The position numbers were made by a program, and so were the translations under genes. Of a stretch of DNA of 64,000 nt, positions 55,944 through 64,000 are shown one piece after another. This stretch comes from an uncultured Oceanospirillaceae bacterium. Lineage in GTDB: Bacteria > Pseudomonadota > Gammaproteobacteria > Pseudomonadales > Balneatricaceae. The stretch lies in the NCBI GenBank assembly GCA_913057435.1, contig CAJXNY010000020.1, positions 21,549 through 85,548 on the forward strand, given 5' to 3'. Below the pieces are notes generated by a model, which did no database searches, was not told where the DNA came from, and saw only the letters and a program-made list of their open reading frames with translations. Position 1 is the first letter of the stretch. The number at the start of each line of letters is the position of its first letter.

Positions 55944-57655
55944 TACTTGAGTTCCTCCAGGTAATACTGCTCTAACTGCTCACGACTGAGCAGGCCCAGA
56001 ATGCTCTGGTCATTTGCCTGTACAAAGAGTGTGTTAACGCCACTTTCGTTCATTTTATCCAGTGCTTCTTTCAGCGTGGCCTGAAATGAGATGGCAGTCA
56101 GCTCAAAGCGTCGGGCCGGTACTTCGAACAGGTCGATCTGTTCTACTTCAGGATGGCGTTTGAGCCACTGGCGCAGATCAGTGCGTGACAGCAGCACAGG
56201 ATAATAGTTGTCGGACTCGATCAGCAGGCGGTTGTGCTGACGCGTCAGGGTCATGGCCTGATCACGATCAACGGTCCCCGTGCTGCGGACAAAGTCCTTT
56301 TTCATCAGGCTGCCCACGGCTGCCCGTGACAGCGCCTGAGTGAGGGGCTGATGGCGATAGTCCAGCCCCTGGGCCTGCAGCGAAGTGATAAAGATCGATG
56401 GCAGGTGAAACAGGTAACGCACGGTGACGTTGGCGGTCACGATGGCGATCATGCCCGGCAGAATGATATTTGGATTACCGGTCAGCTCCAGCAGGGCGGT
56501 CAGTGCCGCCAGGGGCGCGTTCAGCACTGCACCCATCATCGCGCCCATACCGACCATGGCATAGAAGCCGGTATGGGACATAGGACCATCGACCAGCAAA
56601 TCACCGGCCAGCCCCAGTGCGCCACCGGCCATGGCACCGATAAACAGCGTTGGCGCGATCAGGCCGCCAGGGATGCCCAGACCGATAATAATGGGTGTCA
56701 GCAGCCATTTGGCGAGAACCAGCAGTAGCAGGCCGGTCAGAGCAATATTCCCTGCCAGCGCATCAGAGACGGTGTCATACCCCAGGCCCATGATCTGCGG
56801 TACCCAGACGGACACCAGACCGGCCAGGACACCCGCGCCGATCAAACGGTAGCTCAGCGGATATTTCGCCAGTTTGACCGTCTGACGTAGCAGGTGGTTA
56901 AACCCGGCGGCCAGCAGGCCAATGCTGAAGCCCAGCAACATAATGACGGGGATCTCTGCCAGCGAACTGATGGTCAGTGCAGGGACGTCGAGTACCACTT
57001 CACTGCCCAGCAGCAGCCGGTTACTGACATCGGCGGTAACCGCAGCCACCATGATCGGTACGAAGCCGACGGCGGTGTATTCCAGCAGTACCACCTCCAT
57101 GGCAAAGATCACTCCGGCCAGTGGTGTGTTAAAAGCCGCCGCGATGGCCGCCGCCGTACCACAGCCCACCAGTAAACGCAGTGAGTTGTTCGGCAAGTGC
57201 ATTTTCTGACCGATCCAGCTGCTGCAGGCGGCACCAATATGCACCGCCGGACCTTCGCGGCCGACAGAGTGACCACTGACCAGCGCGACGCTGGCACATA
57301 TCAGCTGGTTGATCATATTGGGCAGAGGCAGGTGGCCCTGGTGGTAGCTCATGCGTTCCAGTACATGCACGACGCCGACTTTGCGTACTGCGGCGCTGAC
57401 GTTGTGCAAAATCAGCAGTAGCACCAGACTGCCGGTCACCGGCAGGGCAAAGCGGGCCCAGCCAGGTAAGGCTTCAAAGTTGTTATGGTTGCCCAGGAAG
57501 TACTCCAGCGGGGCGTCAACCAGCAGTCGAAACAGGGAAATCAGCAGGGCAGTGCCAATGCCGGAGAGTACGCCCAGGATTACCAGCTGGGGCAGGGCTT
57601 CAGTGTGGGCGAGGCGTTCGCGAAAATAGTCCAGAGACCAGACAGGTTTGTTCAT
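55943..57655 (-). CDS. CLC-family chloride channel/antiporter with CBS domains
   Basis: The 570-residue protein has about a dozen membrane helices with CLC motifs: GHSVGREGPAVHIGA (gating Glu in GREGP), and GIPGGLIAPTLFIGAMAGG. The C-terminal 130 residues form a CBS-type regulatory region (SLMKKDFVRSTGTVDRDQAM, LKEALDKMNESGVNTLFVQ). It probably exchanges chloride and protons. It is the first gene of the clc-thiE-hemL run. Confidence 0.9.
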   Translation of the reverse strand: MNKPVWSLDYFRERLAHTEALPQLVILGVLSGIGTALLISLFRLLVDAPLEYFLGNHNNFEALPGWARFALPVTGSLVLLLILHNVSAAVRKVGVVHVLERMSYHQGHLPLPNMINQLICASVALVSGHSVGREGPAVHIGAACSSWIGQKMHLPNNSLRLLVGCGTAAAIAAAFNTPLAGVIFAMEVVLLEYTAVGFVPIMVAAVTADVSNRLLLGSEVVLDVPALTISSLAEIPVIMLLGFSIGLLAAGFNHLLRQTVKLAKYPLSYRLIGAGVLAGLVSVWVPQIMGLGYDTVSDALAGNIALTGLLLLVLAKWLLTPIIIGLGIPGGLIAPTLFIGAMAGGALGLAGDLLVDGPMSHTGFYAMVGMGAMMGAVLNAPLAALTALLELTGNPNIILPGMIAIVTANVTVRYLFHLPSIFITSLQAQGLDYRHQPLTQALSRAAVGSLMKKDFVRSTGTVDRDQAMTLTRQHNRLLIESDNYYPVLLSRTDLRQWLKRHPEVEQIDLFEVPARRFELTAISFQATLKEALDKMNESGVNTLFVQANDQSILGLLSREQLEQYYLEELK

Positions 57656-57828
57656 TTATGACAGCTTCCAGGCGCTCTTTCTTGAATGGTTGTGCGTCCG
57701 TGCGGGGCATAGAGGCAAGGGAGTGAAGGCCAGGCCTCAGGGTCATCCGTTGACCATTTGATTAGTCATAGCGCCCGCTGACGAGTAGTATACGGTACCA
57801 GATTTCTGGATAAATATGAGAGGTTGCT

Positions 57829-58863
57829 GTGATCAAGGTAGGCATCGTAGGTGGCACTGGTTATACCGGTGTGGAGCTGTTAAGAATTTTGGCAAATCAC
57901 CCGCAGGTGAAGGTCGAGGTGATTACCTCACGCTCTGAAGAGGGCGTTCATGTGGCGGATATGTTTCCTAACCTGCGCGGCCGTTATGACCTGCGATACA
58001 GCGTACCGTCTGTCGATACGCTGGCCCGTTGCGATGTGGTGTTCTTCGCGACGCCGCATGGGGTGGCGATGAGCATGGCACCCGAACTGTTGGATCGGGG
58101 CGTGAAAGTAATCGATCTGGGCGCGGATTTCCGTATTCGTGATCTGGAGGTCTGGTCGCAGTGGTACGGTATGGAGCATACCGCGCCTGAGCTGGCCGCC
58201 CAGGCGGTCTACGGTCTGCCAGAAATTAACCGTGAACAGATTAAAAATGCTCAGTTGATCGCCTGCCCTGGGTGTTACCCGACAGCGACTCAGCTGGGTT
58301 ATTTCCCGTTACTGGAAAACAAGCTGATTGATCATCGTCGTCTGATTGCGGATTGTAAGTCGGGTGTTAGCGGTGGTGGCCGTGGTGCCAAGGTTGGCAT
58401 GCTGATGTGTGAAACCAGCGAGAGCATGATGGCCTACGGCGTGCCGGGGCACCGTCACCTGCCGGAGATCAAACAGGGTCTGGCTGATGTGGCTGAGCGT
58501 CCTGTGCACCTGACCTTCGTGCCACACCTGACGCCGATGATTCGTGGTATCCATGCCACCCTGTACGGGGTGCTGAAAGACCCTGTTGATCATGATCTGC
58601 AGGCAATGTTTGAAGCGCGCTATGCCAATGAGCCGTTTGTCGACGTGATGCCAGCAGGCAGTCATCCACAGACGCGTAGCGCCAAAGGCTCAAACATGTG
58701 CCGCATCAGCGTTCATCGTCCACAAAATGACGACACGGTTGTGGTGTTGTCTGTGATTGATAACCTGGTGAAAGGGGCGGCCGGACAGGCAGTTCAGAAT
58801 ATGAACATCATGTTTGATCTGGCCGAAACGTCCGGTCTGGAAATGGTCGCCTTGATGCCATAA
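57829..58863 (+). CDS. argC: N-acetyl-gamma-glutamyl-phosphate reductase
   Basis: The 344-residue NADPH enzyme reduces the product of ArgB in arginine synthesis. Seen: [18 protein letters not shown], catalytic Cys in [13 protein letters not shown], and HLPEIKQG. The start is GTG at 57829, with gagagg upstream; the family begins [14 protein letters not shown], so this start is fixed. argB is elsewhere at 10194-11111. Confidence 0.96.
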   Translation: MIKVGIVGGTGYTGVELLRILANHPQVKVEVITSRSEEGVHVADMFPNLRGRYDLRYSVPSVDTLARCDVVFFATPHGVAMSMAPELLDRGVKVIDLGADFRIRDLEVWSQWYGMEHTAPELAAQAVYGLPEINREQIKNAQLIACPGCYPTATQLGYFPLLENKLIDHRRLIADCKSGVSGGGRGAKVGMLMCETSESMMAYGVPGHRHLPEIKQGLADVAERPVHLTFVPHLTPMIRGIHATLYGVLKDPVDHDLQAMFEARYANEPFVDVMPAGSHPQTRSAKGSNMCRISVHRPQNDDTVVVLSVIDNLVKGAAGQAVQNMNIMFDLAETSGLEMVALMP

Positions 58864-58870
58864 ACCGTTG

Positions 58871-58904
58871 CAGGGGCGACATTTCAGTGTTGCCCCTGAT
58901 TTTA
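58871..58904 (+). terminator. Terminator after argC
   Basis: Arms CAGGGGCGACA and TGTTGCCCCTG (one G-T pair) are followed by attttat. The T-run is short, but the location between argC and the erpA promoter supports termination. Confidence 0.7.
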
Positions 58905-58915
58905 TGGCGCAGCTA

Positions 58916-58949
58916 ATACTTGACTGGTTTTGTAGGGTAAGACGATAAT
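58916..58949 (+). promoter_or_regulatory. erpA promoter with IscR type-1-like site
   Basis: A sigma-70 promoter has -35 TTGACT (58920-58925) and -10 GATAAT (58944-58949), spacing 18. Over the -35, positions 58916-58940 match 21 of 25 positions of the IscR type-1 consensus as I recall it (ATA..YGACT core at the left half). E. coli erpA has a type-1 site repressed by [2Fe-2S]-IscR. The site match is counted by eye; the regulator itself is not in the window. Confidence 0.6.
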
Positions 58950-58980
58950 AGGCACCAGTACAACACAGGTGTAGATATCT

Positions 58981-59331
58981 ATGAGTGAAGTTATTGATCA
59001 GCCACTTGCTATGGGTTTTAGCGATTCGGCTGCAAACAAGGTCCGTTCTCTGATCGAAGAAGAAGCAAACGACAACCTCAAATTGCGGGTGTATATCACC
59101 GGTGGTGGTTGTGCCGGTTTCTCTTACGGCTTTACGTTTGATGAAGAGATGGCTGACGACGATACCATGGTGGATAACGATGGCGTTAAGCTGGTGGTTG
59201 ACCCAATGAGCTTCCAGTATCTGGTTGGCGCAAGTGTCGATTATAAAGAAGGGCTTCAGGGCTCGCAGTTTGTGGTCAATAATCCGAACGCCACGACAAC
59301 CTGTGGTTGTGGTTCCTCGTTCTCTATCTGA
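58981..59331 (+). CDS. erpA: Iron-sulfur cluster insertion protein ErpA
   Basis: This 116-residue A-type carrier has three cluster-binding Cys ([11 protein letters not shown], then CGCGSSF at the C-terminus) and [19 protein letters not shown]. It delivers [4Fe-4S] clusters to enzymes such as IspG. Full length. The upstream promoter carries an IscR-like site. A DsrE-like gene follows. Confidence 0.95.
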   Translation: MSEVIDQPLAMGFSDSAANKVRSLIEEEANDNLKLRVYITGGGCAGFSYGFTFDEEMADDDTMVDNDGVKLVVDPMSFQYLVGASVDYKEGLQGSQFVVNNPNATTTCGCGSSFSI

Positions 59332-59374
59332 CGCGAAGCAGCTGGCGAGCTCATATCACTCTGTGGTGAGTCGT

Positions 59375-59821
59375 ATGAGAATGCAACTATTGTGTCTGTT
59401 GGGCGCTCTGGTGTTTGCCAGCAGCAGCTATGGTCAGGCGCTGGCGCCTGAATTCAGTTCAGATAAGCGCTACATGACCCAGATCCGGCTGCATACACCA
59501 ATGGAGCTGGAAACCCTGCTGGAGCGTGCCAGCAGTCTGGTGGGGCAGGCGCAGCAATATAAAAGCTTTGAGCCCATTGCGGTGGTATTACACGGTAATG
59601 AGGCCAATGCTTTTCTCTTCGGGAACTACCAGCGTTATCGAAAACTGATCGATCTGGCCGCCCGGCTGGATGCCTATAAAGTCATTGATGTAAAAATCTG
59701 TGAAACCTGGATGCGGATGAATAATGTCCAGCGTTCAGAGTTGCCCGCCTTTGTCGACACCGTTCCTTTCGGTCCCGCTGAGCAGCGTAAATTACACCGC
59801 AAAGGGTATCAGGCTTTCTGA
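59375..59821 (+). CDS. Exported DsrE-family protein
   Basis: The 148-residue protein has an N-terminal signal-like segment (MQLLCLLGALVFASSSYGQ) and a DsrE/DsrF-like fold with HGNEANAFLF and a Cys in VKICETWMRMNN, the position of the sulfur-carrying Cys in the family. Periplasmic DsrE-like proteins are poorly understood. It lies 43 bases after erpA, so a link to sulfur/cluster handling is possible but unproven. It abuts the anmK stop without a gap. Confidence 0.7.
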   Translation: MRMQLLCLLGALVFASSSYGQALAPEFSSDKRYMTQIRLHTPMELETLLERASSLVGQAQQYKSFEPIAVVLHGNEANAFLFGNYQRYRKLIDLAARLDAYKVIDVKICETWMRMNNVQRSELPAFVDTVPFGPAEQRKLHRKGYQAF

Positions 59822-60937
59822 TCAGGCGGGGTAAATCCCGCCAAGAATGCGCTCGCCACGAGCACCGGTCACGGCACTCAGATTGCCACTCATGCCTGTC
59901 AGGGTGCGATAAGCCAGCCAGCTGAAAGCGATTGCCTCTACCCAGTCAGGATCAACACCCAGTGCGGCGGTCGTCGCGACCTCTGCGGGTGCCAGTAATT
60001 CTGATATGCGTTGTTTTAGCGCTGAGTTATGGGCACCACCACCGCACAGATAAACCTGATAATGCTGCCAGTCGGAATGCTGCTTGATGGCGTTAGTCAG
60101 GGCCAGGGCAGTGTATTCCAGCAGGGTGGCCTGAACATCTCTATCGGCTGGTGGTGAGCTGAGTAGCGCCAGCTGTTGCTGTAGCCAGTCGAGGTTAAAC
60201 TGTTCGCGGCCGGTGCTTTTCGGTGGCGGTAGCTGGAAAAAGGGCAGATCGAGCAATGATGCTAGCAGTGGTTGGCATAGTTCGCCGCTACGTGCCCATA
60301 CACCATCTCTATCATAGCTTTTGCCCTGTCGGTGTTGAATCCAGCTGTCGAGCAGCACATTACCGGGGCCAGTGTCGTAACCCATTGCTGTGCTCTGACT
60401 GTCGGCTGGCAGCAGGGTGATGTTGCTCATCCCACCAATGTTTATCAGTAACCGTGAATGTTGCTCGCTTTGAAACAGGGCCTGGTGAAAGGCAGGTACG
60501 AGCGGTGCGCCCTGGCCTCCGGCGGCCATGTCTCGGCGGCGAAAATCGGCGACGGTGGTGATACCGGTAAGTTCGGTAATAGTATTGGGATCACCAATTT
60601 GCAGGGTAAAGCCGGGCGTGTCACTGCTGGGGCGATGGCGGATGGTTTGGCCATGGCTGCCGATGGCAGTGATCTGTGTGCGGTTGAGCTGGTGTTGTTC
60701 AATCAGCTGGTTGGTTGCGCTGGCGAAGATGCTGCCAAGCTCAAGGTCCAGCAGGCCCATCAGCTCTATCTCGTTGTTACCAGGCTGAGTCAGTTGCAGA
60801 ATCTGTTGTCGGGTTGCAGCGGGCAGAGGATAACTGTCCGCCGCAACCAGCGTGCACTGCCCGGGGTCGATCTCGACGGCAACAGCGTCCACAGAATCGA
60901 GACTGGTGCCTGACATCAGGCCAATATACAGGCTCAC
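59822..60937 (-). CDS. anmK: Anhydro-N-acetylmuramic acid kinase
   Basis: The 371-residue kinase recycles 1,6-anhydroMurNAc from murein turnover to MurNAc-6-phosphate. Seen: YIGLMSGTSLDSVDAVAVEI, GSHGQTIRHRP, NIGGMSNITLL and MGYDTGPGNVLLDSWI. It starts inside the end of the M23 peptidase gene (4-base overlap), so the two murein genes are coupled, as in Pseudomonas beside tyrS. Confidence 0.95.
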   Translation of the reverse strand: MSLYIGLMSGTSLDSVDAVAVEIDPGQCTLVAADSYPLPAATRQQILQLTQPGNNEIELMGLLDLELGSIFASATNQLIEQHQLNRTQITAIGSHGQTIRHRPSSDTPGFTLQIGDPNTITELTGITTVADFRRRDMAAGGQGAPLVPAFHQALFQSEQHSRLLINIGGMSNITLLPADSQSTAMGYDTGPGNVLLDSWIQHRQGKSYDRDGVWARSGELCQPLLASLLDLPFFQLPPPKSTGREQFNLDWLQQQLALLSSPPADRDVQATLLEYTALALTNAIKQHSDWQHYQVYLCGGGAHNSALKQRISELLAPAEVATTAALGVDPDWVEAIAFSWLAYRTLTGMSGNLSAVTGARGERILGGIYPA

Positions 60938-62355
60938 TGGGTCAGGGTATCCGTCTTTTTGTCGACTTGCGCCAGTTGAACGCCGTTCTGGCCGCGCAGC
61001 TGAGTGAGTACTATGGAGGCAAACTCGGCAAAACGTTTGCGTTCAGCTTTGGCGATGGGGGCTGCGTCAGGCAGCTTCACTTTTAGCGGGTTGCGATGTA
61101 CGCCATTGACCTGGAATTCATAGTGCAGGTGTGGTCCGGTCACCATACCGGTAGAGCCGACGTAGCCAATGATCTGGCCCTGCTTAACCTTGCCGCCTTT
61201 TTTCTGTTTACTGCGGAAGGTATTCATATGGGCGTACAGGGTACGGATACCGTTACCATGCTGCAGAATAACAACCTTGCCATAGCCACCTTTACGACCG
61301 CGATGAATAATCTTGCCATCGCCGGCGGCGCGAATAGGTGTGCCGGTAGACGCGGCGTAATCAACGCCTTTGTGAGCGCGGATACGGTTCAGTACTGGAT
61401 GCTTGCGCTGCATGTTAAAGCGTGAGCTGATGCGAGCAAAATCAACAGGTGTGCGCAGGAATGCTTTGCGCATGCTGCGGCCGTCCGGGGTGTAGTAACT
61501 GGTACTGCCATCCTGATCGGTATAGCGCAGAGCGGTAAATGCTTTACCACGGTTAGTGAATTCGGCCGCCACAATTTCACCTACGCCCATCTTTTTACCG
61601 TCCAGGTACTTCTCTTCGTAAAGGACGTTGAAACGGTCGCCTTTCTTGATGTCCATAGCAAAGTCGATGTCCCAGCCAAAGATGCTGGCCATCGACATAA
61701 TGGTACGGTTTGAAAGCCCTGCGCGCTCACCTGCCAGAAACATTGAATTATTGATGACAGCTTCAGCATAACGCAATTCGATATCAGGCTTGCGTTCCAG
61801 CTTGTCCAGTTCATAGCCAGTTGCTGTGCGGGTGATCTCAGTGCTTCTCAGACGGTTATGAATGTGTCGGGCTTTGGCCAGCTTATTATCCCTGATCAGG
61901 AACTGGAGGCTCTCACCCGGGTAGATGCGATTGAAGGCTTTACCGCCGTTACGGGCTTTGGCCGCATTGGCAACGGCTATCGCTATCCGTGCGGGCAGGC
62001 CAGCTTTCTGGAACATGCCAGAGATGGTGTCACCCTTGCCAACCTTTAATTTAATCCAGTCGGCCTCATCTAGTTTCTGCTGCTCGGTAGGCTCTGATGC
62101 CGGGATTTCCATCGTCTGCGCCAGCTCGGCGATCGGATCGGTTTTGGTCAACGGCAGTTGAGTCGTAGAAGAGCTGAGCTGCGGGGTGGATGTAACAGAA
62201 TAAGTTGCATCATCGGGCGAGGAGTCGTCAGGAAGCAGAGCTGCTATACCCACAATCCCGGCAACCGTTCCAGCGGCGACCAGATGAAACACTGGGAAGC
62301 GCTTCGGGCCGTTTAAAGGATTGGCGTTTTTTTTCTTCAACAGCGTGAATCGCAC
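60934..62355 (-). CDS. M23 family peptidoglycan DD-endopeptidase (MepM-like)
   Basis: This 473-residue protein has one N-terminal membrane helix (FHLVAAGTVAGIVGIAALL), a LysM/OapA-like domain (IKLKVGKGDTISGMFQKAGL, about 105-180), and an active M23 domain with HxxxD in AHKGVDYAA and HxH in GPHLHYEF. It cuts crosslinks between glycan strands to allow insertion of new material. It is co-transcribed with anmK and divergent from tyrS, with a 138-base (to the annotated M23 start) promoter region. Confidence 0.92.
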   Translation of the reverse strand: MRFTLLKKKNANPLNGPKRFPVFHLVAAGTVAGIVGIAALLPDDSSPDDATYSVTSTPQLSSSTTQLPLTKTDPIAELAQTMEIPASEPTEQQKLDEADWIKLKVGKGDTISGMFQKAGLPARIAIAVANAAKARNGGKAFNRIYPGESLQFLIRDNKLAKARHIHNRLRSTEITRTATGYELDKLERKPDIELRYAEAVINNSMFLAGERAGLSNRTIMSMASIFGWDIDFAMDIKKGDRFNVLYEEKYLDGKKMGVGEIVAAEFTNRGKAFTALRYTDQDGSTSYYTPDGRSMRKAFLRTPVDFARISSRFNMQRKHPVLNRIRAHKGVDYAASTGTPIRAAGDGKIIHRGRKGGYGKVVILQHGNGIRTLYAHMNTFRSKQKKGGKVKQGQIIGYVGSTGMVTGPHLHYEFQVNGVHRNPLKVKLPDAAPIAKAERKRFAEFASIVLTQLRGQNGVQLAQVDKKTDTLTQ

Positions 62356-62544
62356 CCGTGACTCCTGAAAATCTGGTTAGTTCATCGTGGCATTATACGC
62401 GAATTAAAAATCATATCGGCAGTTTTGAACAGATGTTTAACACAACAGATATTTGTTTGCCCTGCCGTCAACCGATAGAATGTCCGCGCTCCATTGGGAG
62501 TTGACTCTAATTACAGCCTGTTATTGCTGAGGTATATAAAACAC

Positions 62545-63846
62545 ATGAGTGAGATGACACTTCTCCAGGATTTGAAAGCGCGAGGCCTGGTTGCACAGAT
62601 GACCAGTGAAGACGAGTTGGAACAGCACCTGGCTGATGGAAGTGTCACCCTGTATTGTGGCTTTGATCCTACGGCTGACAGCCTGCATATTGGCAGCCTA
62701 GTTCCCTTGCTGACATTAAAGCGCTTTCAGCAGTTTGGTCACAAACCACTGGCGCTGGTCGGTGGTGCGACAGGGCTGATTGGTGACCCTTCCTTTAAGG
62801 CGCAAGAGCGCAAGCTCAATGATGACAGTACTGTGGCTAACTGGGTGGAGAAGCTTAAGGCTCAGGTAAGTGCCTTTATTGACTTCGAATGTGGTGCCAG
62901 CAGTGCTGAGGTTGTGAATAACCTGGACTGGACCCGTGATATGGATGTGCTGACATTCCTGCGTGATGTGGGTAAGCACTTCTCTGTTAACCAGATGGTT
63001 GCGAAAGAGTCGGTTAAGCAGCGTATTGATCGTGAAGGTGAAGGTATTTCGTTTACCGAATTCACTTATATGATTCTGCAATCCTATGATTTCCAGCAGT
63101 TGAACAAAAGTCACGCTTGTACCTTGCAGATTGGCGGTTCAGACCAGTGGGGTAATATCACCGGCGGTACCGAGCTGACTCGCCGTATGAATGGTAATAA
63201 AGCCTATGGGCTGACGCTGCCGTTAATCACCAAATCCGATGGCACCAAATTTGGTAAAACTGAATCCGGTACGATCTGGCTGTCACCGGAGAAAACGTCG
63301 CCTTATGCGTTCTATCAGTTCTGGCTGCAGACAGCTGATGCTGACGCTTACCGTTTTCTGAAGTACTTTACTTTCATGTCGGTTGAGCAGATTGATGTGC
63401 TGGAGAAAGCTGATGCTGAATGTCAGGGCCGCCCTGAAGCGCAATCGGTGCTTGCCCGGGAAGTGACTCGGTTAGTGCATGGCGAAGGCGGGCTGGCAGC
63501 GGCAGTGCGTATTACTGAAGCGTTGTTCTCAGGCGATCTGTCCGACCTGTCTGAAGCTGACTATGAACAGTTGAGTCAGGATGGTCTGCCGTCATCTGAT
63601 CTGGATGTGACTGTTCTGGCTGAAACTCCAATGACAACGTTGCTGAGCGATGCTGGTGTGGTTGCTAATGGCAAGCAGGTGAAGGATGCCCTGCAGCGCA
63701 ATGCCGTTATCGTAAATGGCAAGGCCTGTGGTGTGGATGACAATATGAATGCAGCAGAGGTCTTTGCTGCCAAAAATGCAGTATTCGGCCGCTTTTTTAT
63801 GCTGAAGCTGGGTAAGAAAAAACATCACATCTTTAAACTGGCTTAA
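62545..63846 (+). CDS. tyrS: Tyrosyl-tRNA synthetase
   Basis: The 433-residue class I synthetase has [16 protein letters not shown] (HIGH equivalent HIGS), the KMSKS equivalent KFGKT in [12 protein letters not shown], and a C-terminal S4-type domain ([28 protein letters not shown]). The ATG at 62545 ([10 protein letters not shown]) is preferred over an earlier in-frame ATG at 62494, which adds a hydrophobic, non-family extension. The downstream rRNA-type promoter matches the tyrS-rrn order in Pseudomonas. Confidence 0.96.
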   Translation: MSEMTLLQDLKARGLVAQMTSEDELEQHLADGSVTLYCGFDPTADSLHIGSLVPLLTLKRFQQFGHKPLALVGGATGLIGDPSFKAQERKLNDDSTVANWVEKLKAQVSAFIDFECGASSAEVVNNLDWTRDMDVLTFLRDVGKHFSVNQMVAKESVKQRIDREGEGISFTEFTYMILQSYDFQQLNKSHACTLQIGGSDQWGNITGGTELTRRMNGNKAYGLTLPLITKSDGTKFGKTESGTIWLSPEKTSPYAFYQFWLQTADADAYRFLKYFTFMSVEQIDVLEKADAECQGRPEAQSVLAREVTRLVHGEGGLAAAVRITEALFSGDLSDLSEADYEQLSQDGLPSSDLDVTVLAETPMTTLLSDAGVVANGKQVKDALQRNAVIVNGKACGVDDNMNAAEVFAAKNAVFGRFFMLKLGKKKHHIFKLA

Positions 63847-63869
63847 TGACTAGCAGGCTTATCTAGTAT

Positions 63870-63900
63870 AAAGGCGCTCTTCGGAGCGCCTTTGTTGTTT
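63870..63900 (+). terminator. Rho-independent terminator after tyrS
   Basis: Stem aaggcgctc/gagcgcctt with a short tcg-type loop is followed by tttgttgttt, 25 bases after the tyrS stop. Confidence 0.88.
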
Positions 63901-63920
63901 CTGGCGGGCAGGGCAGTGAT

Positions 63921-63988
63921 TTCATCTTTCTGTCATTTATTTCCAAAACCCTGTTGACCCCCACGCTCAGATGCGTAGAATGCGCATC
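63921..63988 (+). promoter_or_regulatory. rRNA P1-type promoter at the right edge
   Basis: -35 TTGACC (63954-63959) and -10 TAGAAT (63976-63981) are 16 bases apart, with a GC-rich discriminator gcgcatcc after the -10 and AT-rich DNA upstream (63921-63950) like an UP element. This is the layout of stringently controlled rRNA promoters. The operon itself would begin outside the window. Confidence 0.75.
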
Positions 63989-64000
63989 CTCGCTTGAGAG

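Overview
The window is chromosomal DNA of a marine-type gammaproteobacterium. It is most like the Oceanospirillaceae (Amphritea, Neptunomonas and Marinobacterium relatives), with several Pseudomonas-like gene orders: dksA-gluQRS-cbrXAB-pcnB-folK-panC, coaBC-algC-argB, and tyrS followed by an rRNA-type promoter. This placement is an inference from protein character and synteny. No prophage, IS element, CRISPR array, tRNA or rRNA gene was found inside the window.

Layout. (1) 1-1870: the end of a LysR regulator, a REP-like hairpin pair, and a two-gene organophosphonate oxidation operon (PhnZ/TmpB-like HD oxygenase and PhnY/TmpA-like dioxygenase) behind a PhnF-type operator. (2) 2000-12570: rpmB-rpmG, radC, an inserted two-component system (OmpR-type regulator and 7TM hybrid kinase), then coaBC, algC, argB, slmA and a TSUP permease. 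(3) 12580-18920: an envelope operon (envC-like, ctpA, polysaccharide deacetylase-like) with gpmI, opposite rhodanese-grxC-secB. (4) 18940-24900: a shrunken chemoreceptor remnant, a YciC-like membrane protein, rsuA-rsmC, a tandem-domain 6-carboxytetrahydropterin-synthase-like protein, and a TSUP/TetR pair. (5) 25000-33600: an accessory catabolic locus. (6) 33700-44300: a thiolase, then panC-folK-pcnB-cbrB-cbrA-cbrX-gluQRS-dksA. (7) 44600-64000: aminotransferase, sfsA, a Rieske protein, a kinase/ATPase fusion, mrcB, a TPR lipoprotein, thioesterase/LysR, hemL-thiE-clc, argC, erpA, a DsrE-like protein, anmK, an M23 peptidase, tyrS, and an rRNA P1-like promoter at the right edge.

The best candidate for an undescribed system is 25085-33487. 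A LysR gene separates two arms. The leftward arm encodes a 574-residue protein I cannot assign and a DUF3726-like protein. The rightward arm encodes an aldehyde dehydrogenase, an M19 dipeptidase-fold protein that has lost most of its metal ligands, a CaiT-like BCCT transporter and a RidA-family protein. The same dyad, ATAAG-N5-CTTAT, occurs in front of both arms, so they are probably one regulon. The gene content suggests uptake and breakdown of a betaine- or amine-like compound through imine and aldehyde intermediates, but the substrate cannot be read from sequence.

Other regulatory reads worth keeping are the palindrome TGGTCTATACCA before the phosphonate operon, an IscR type-1-like site over the erpA -35, a pair of TTGCAKTGCAA palindromes upstream of the thiolase, and a short CbrX-like frame (57 residues) that overlaps cbrA. 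Three genes or RNAs expected from related gene orders are absent from their usual places: dut, panB and the CrcZ small RNA.
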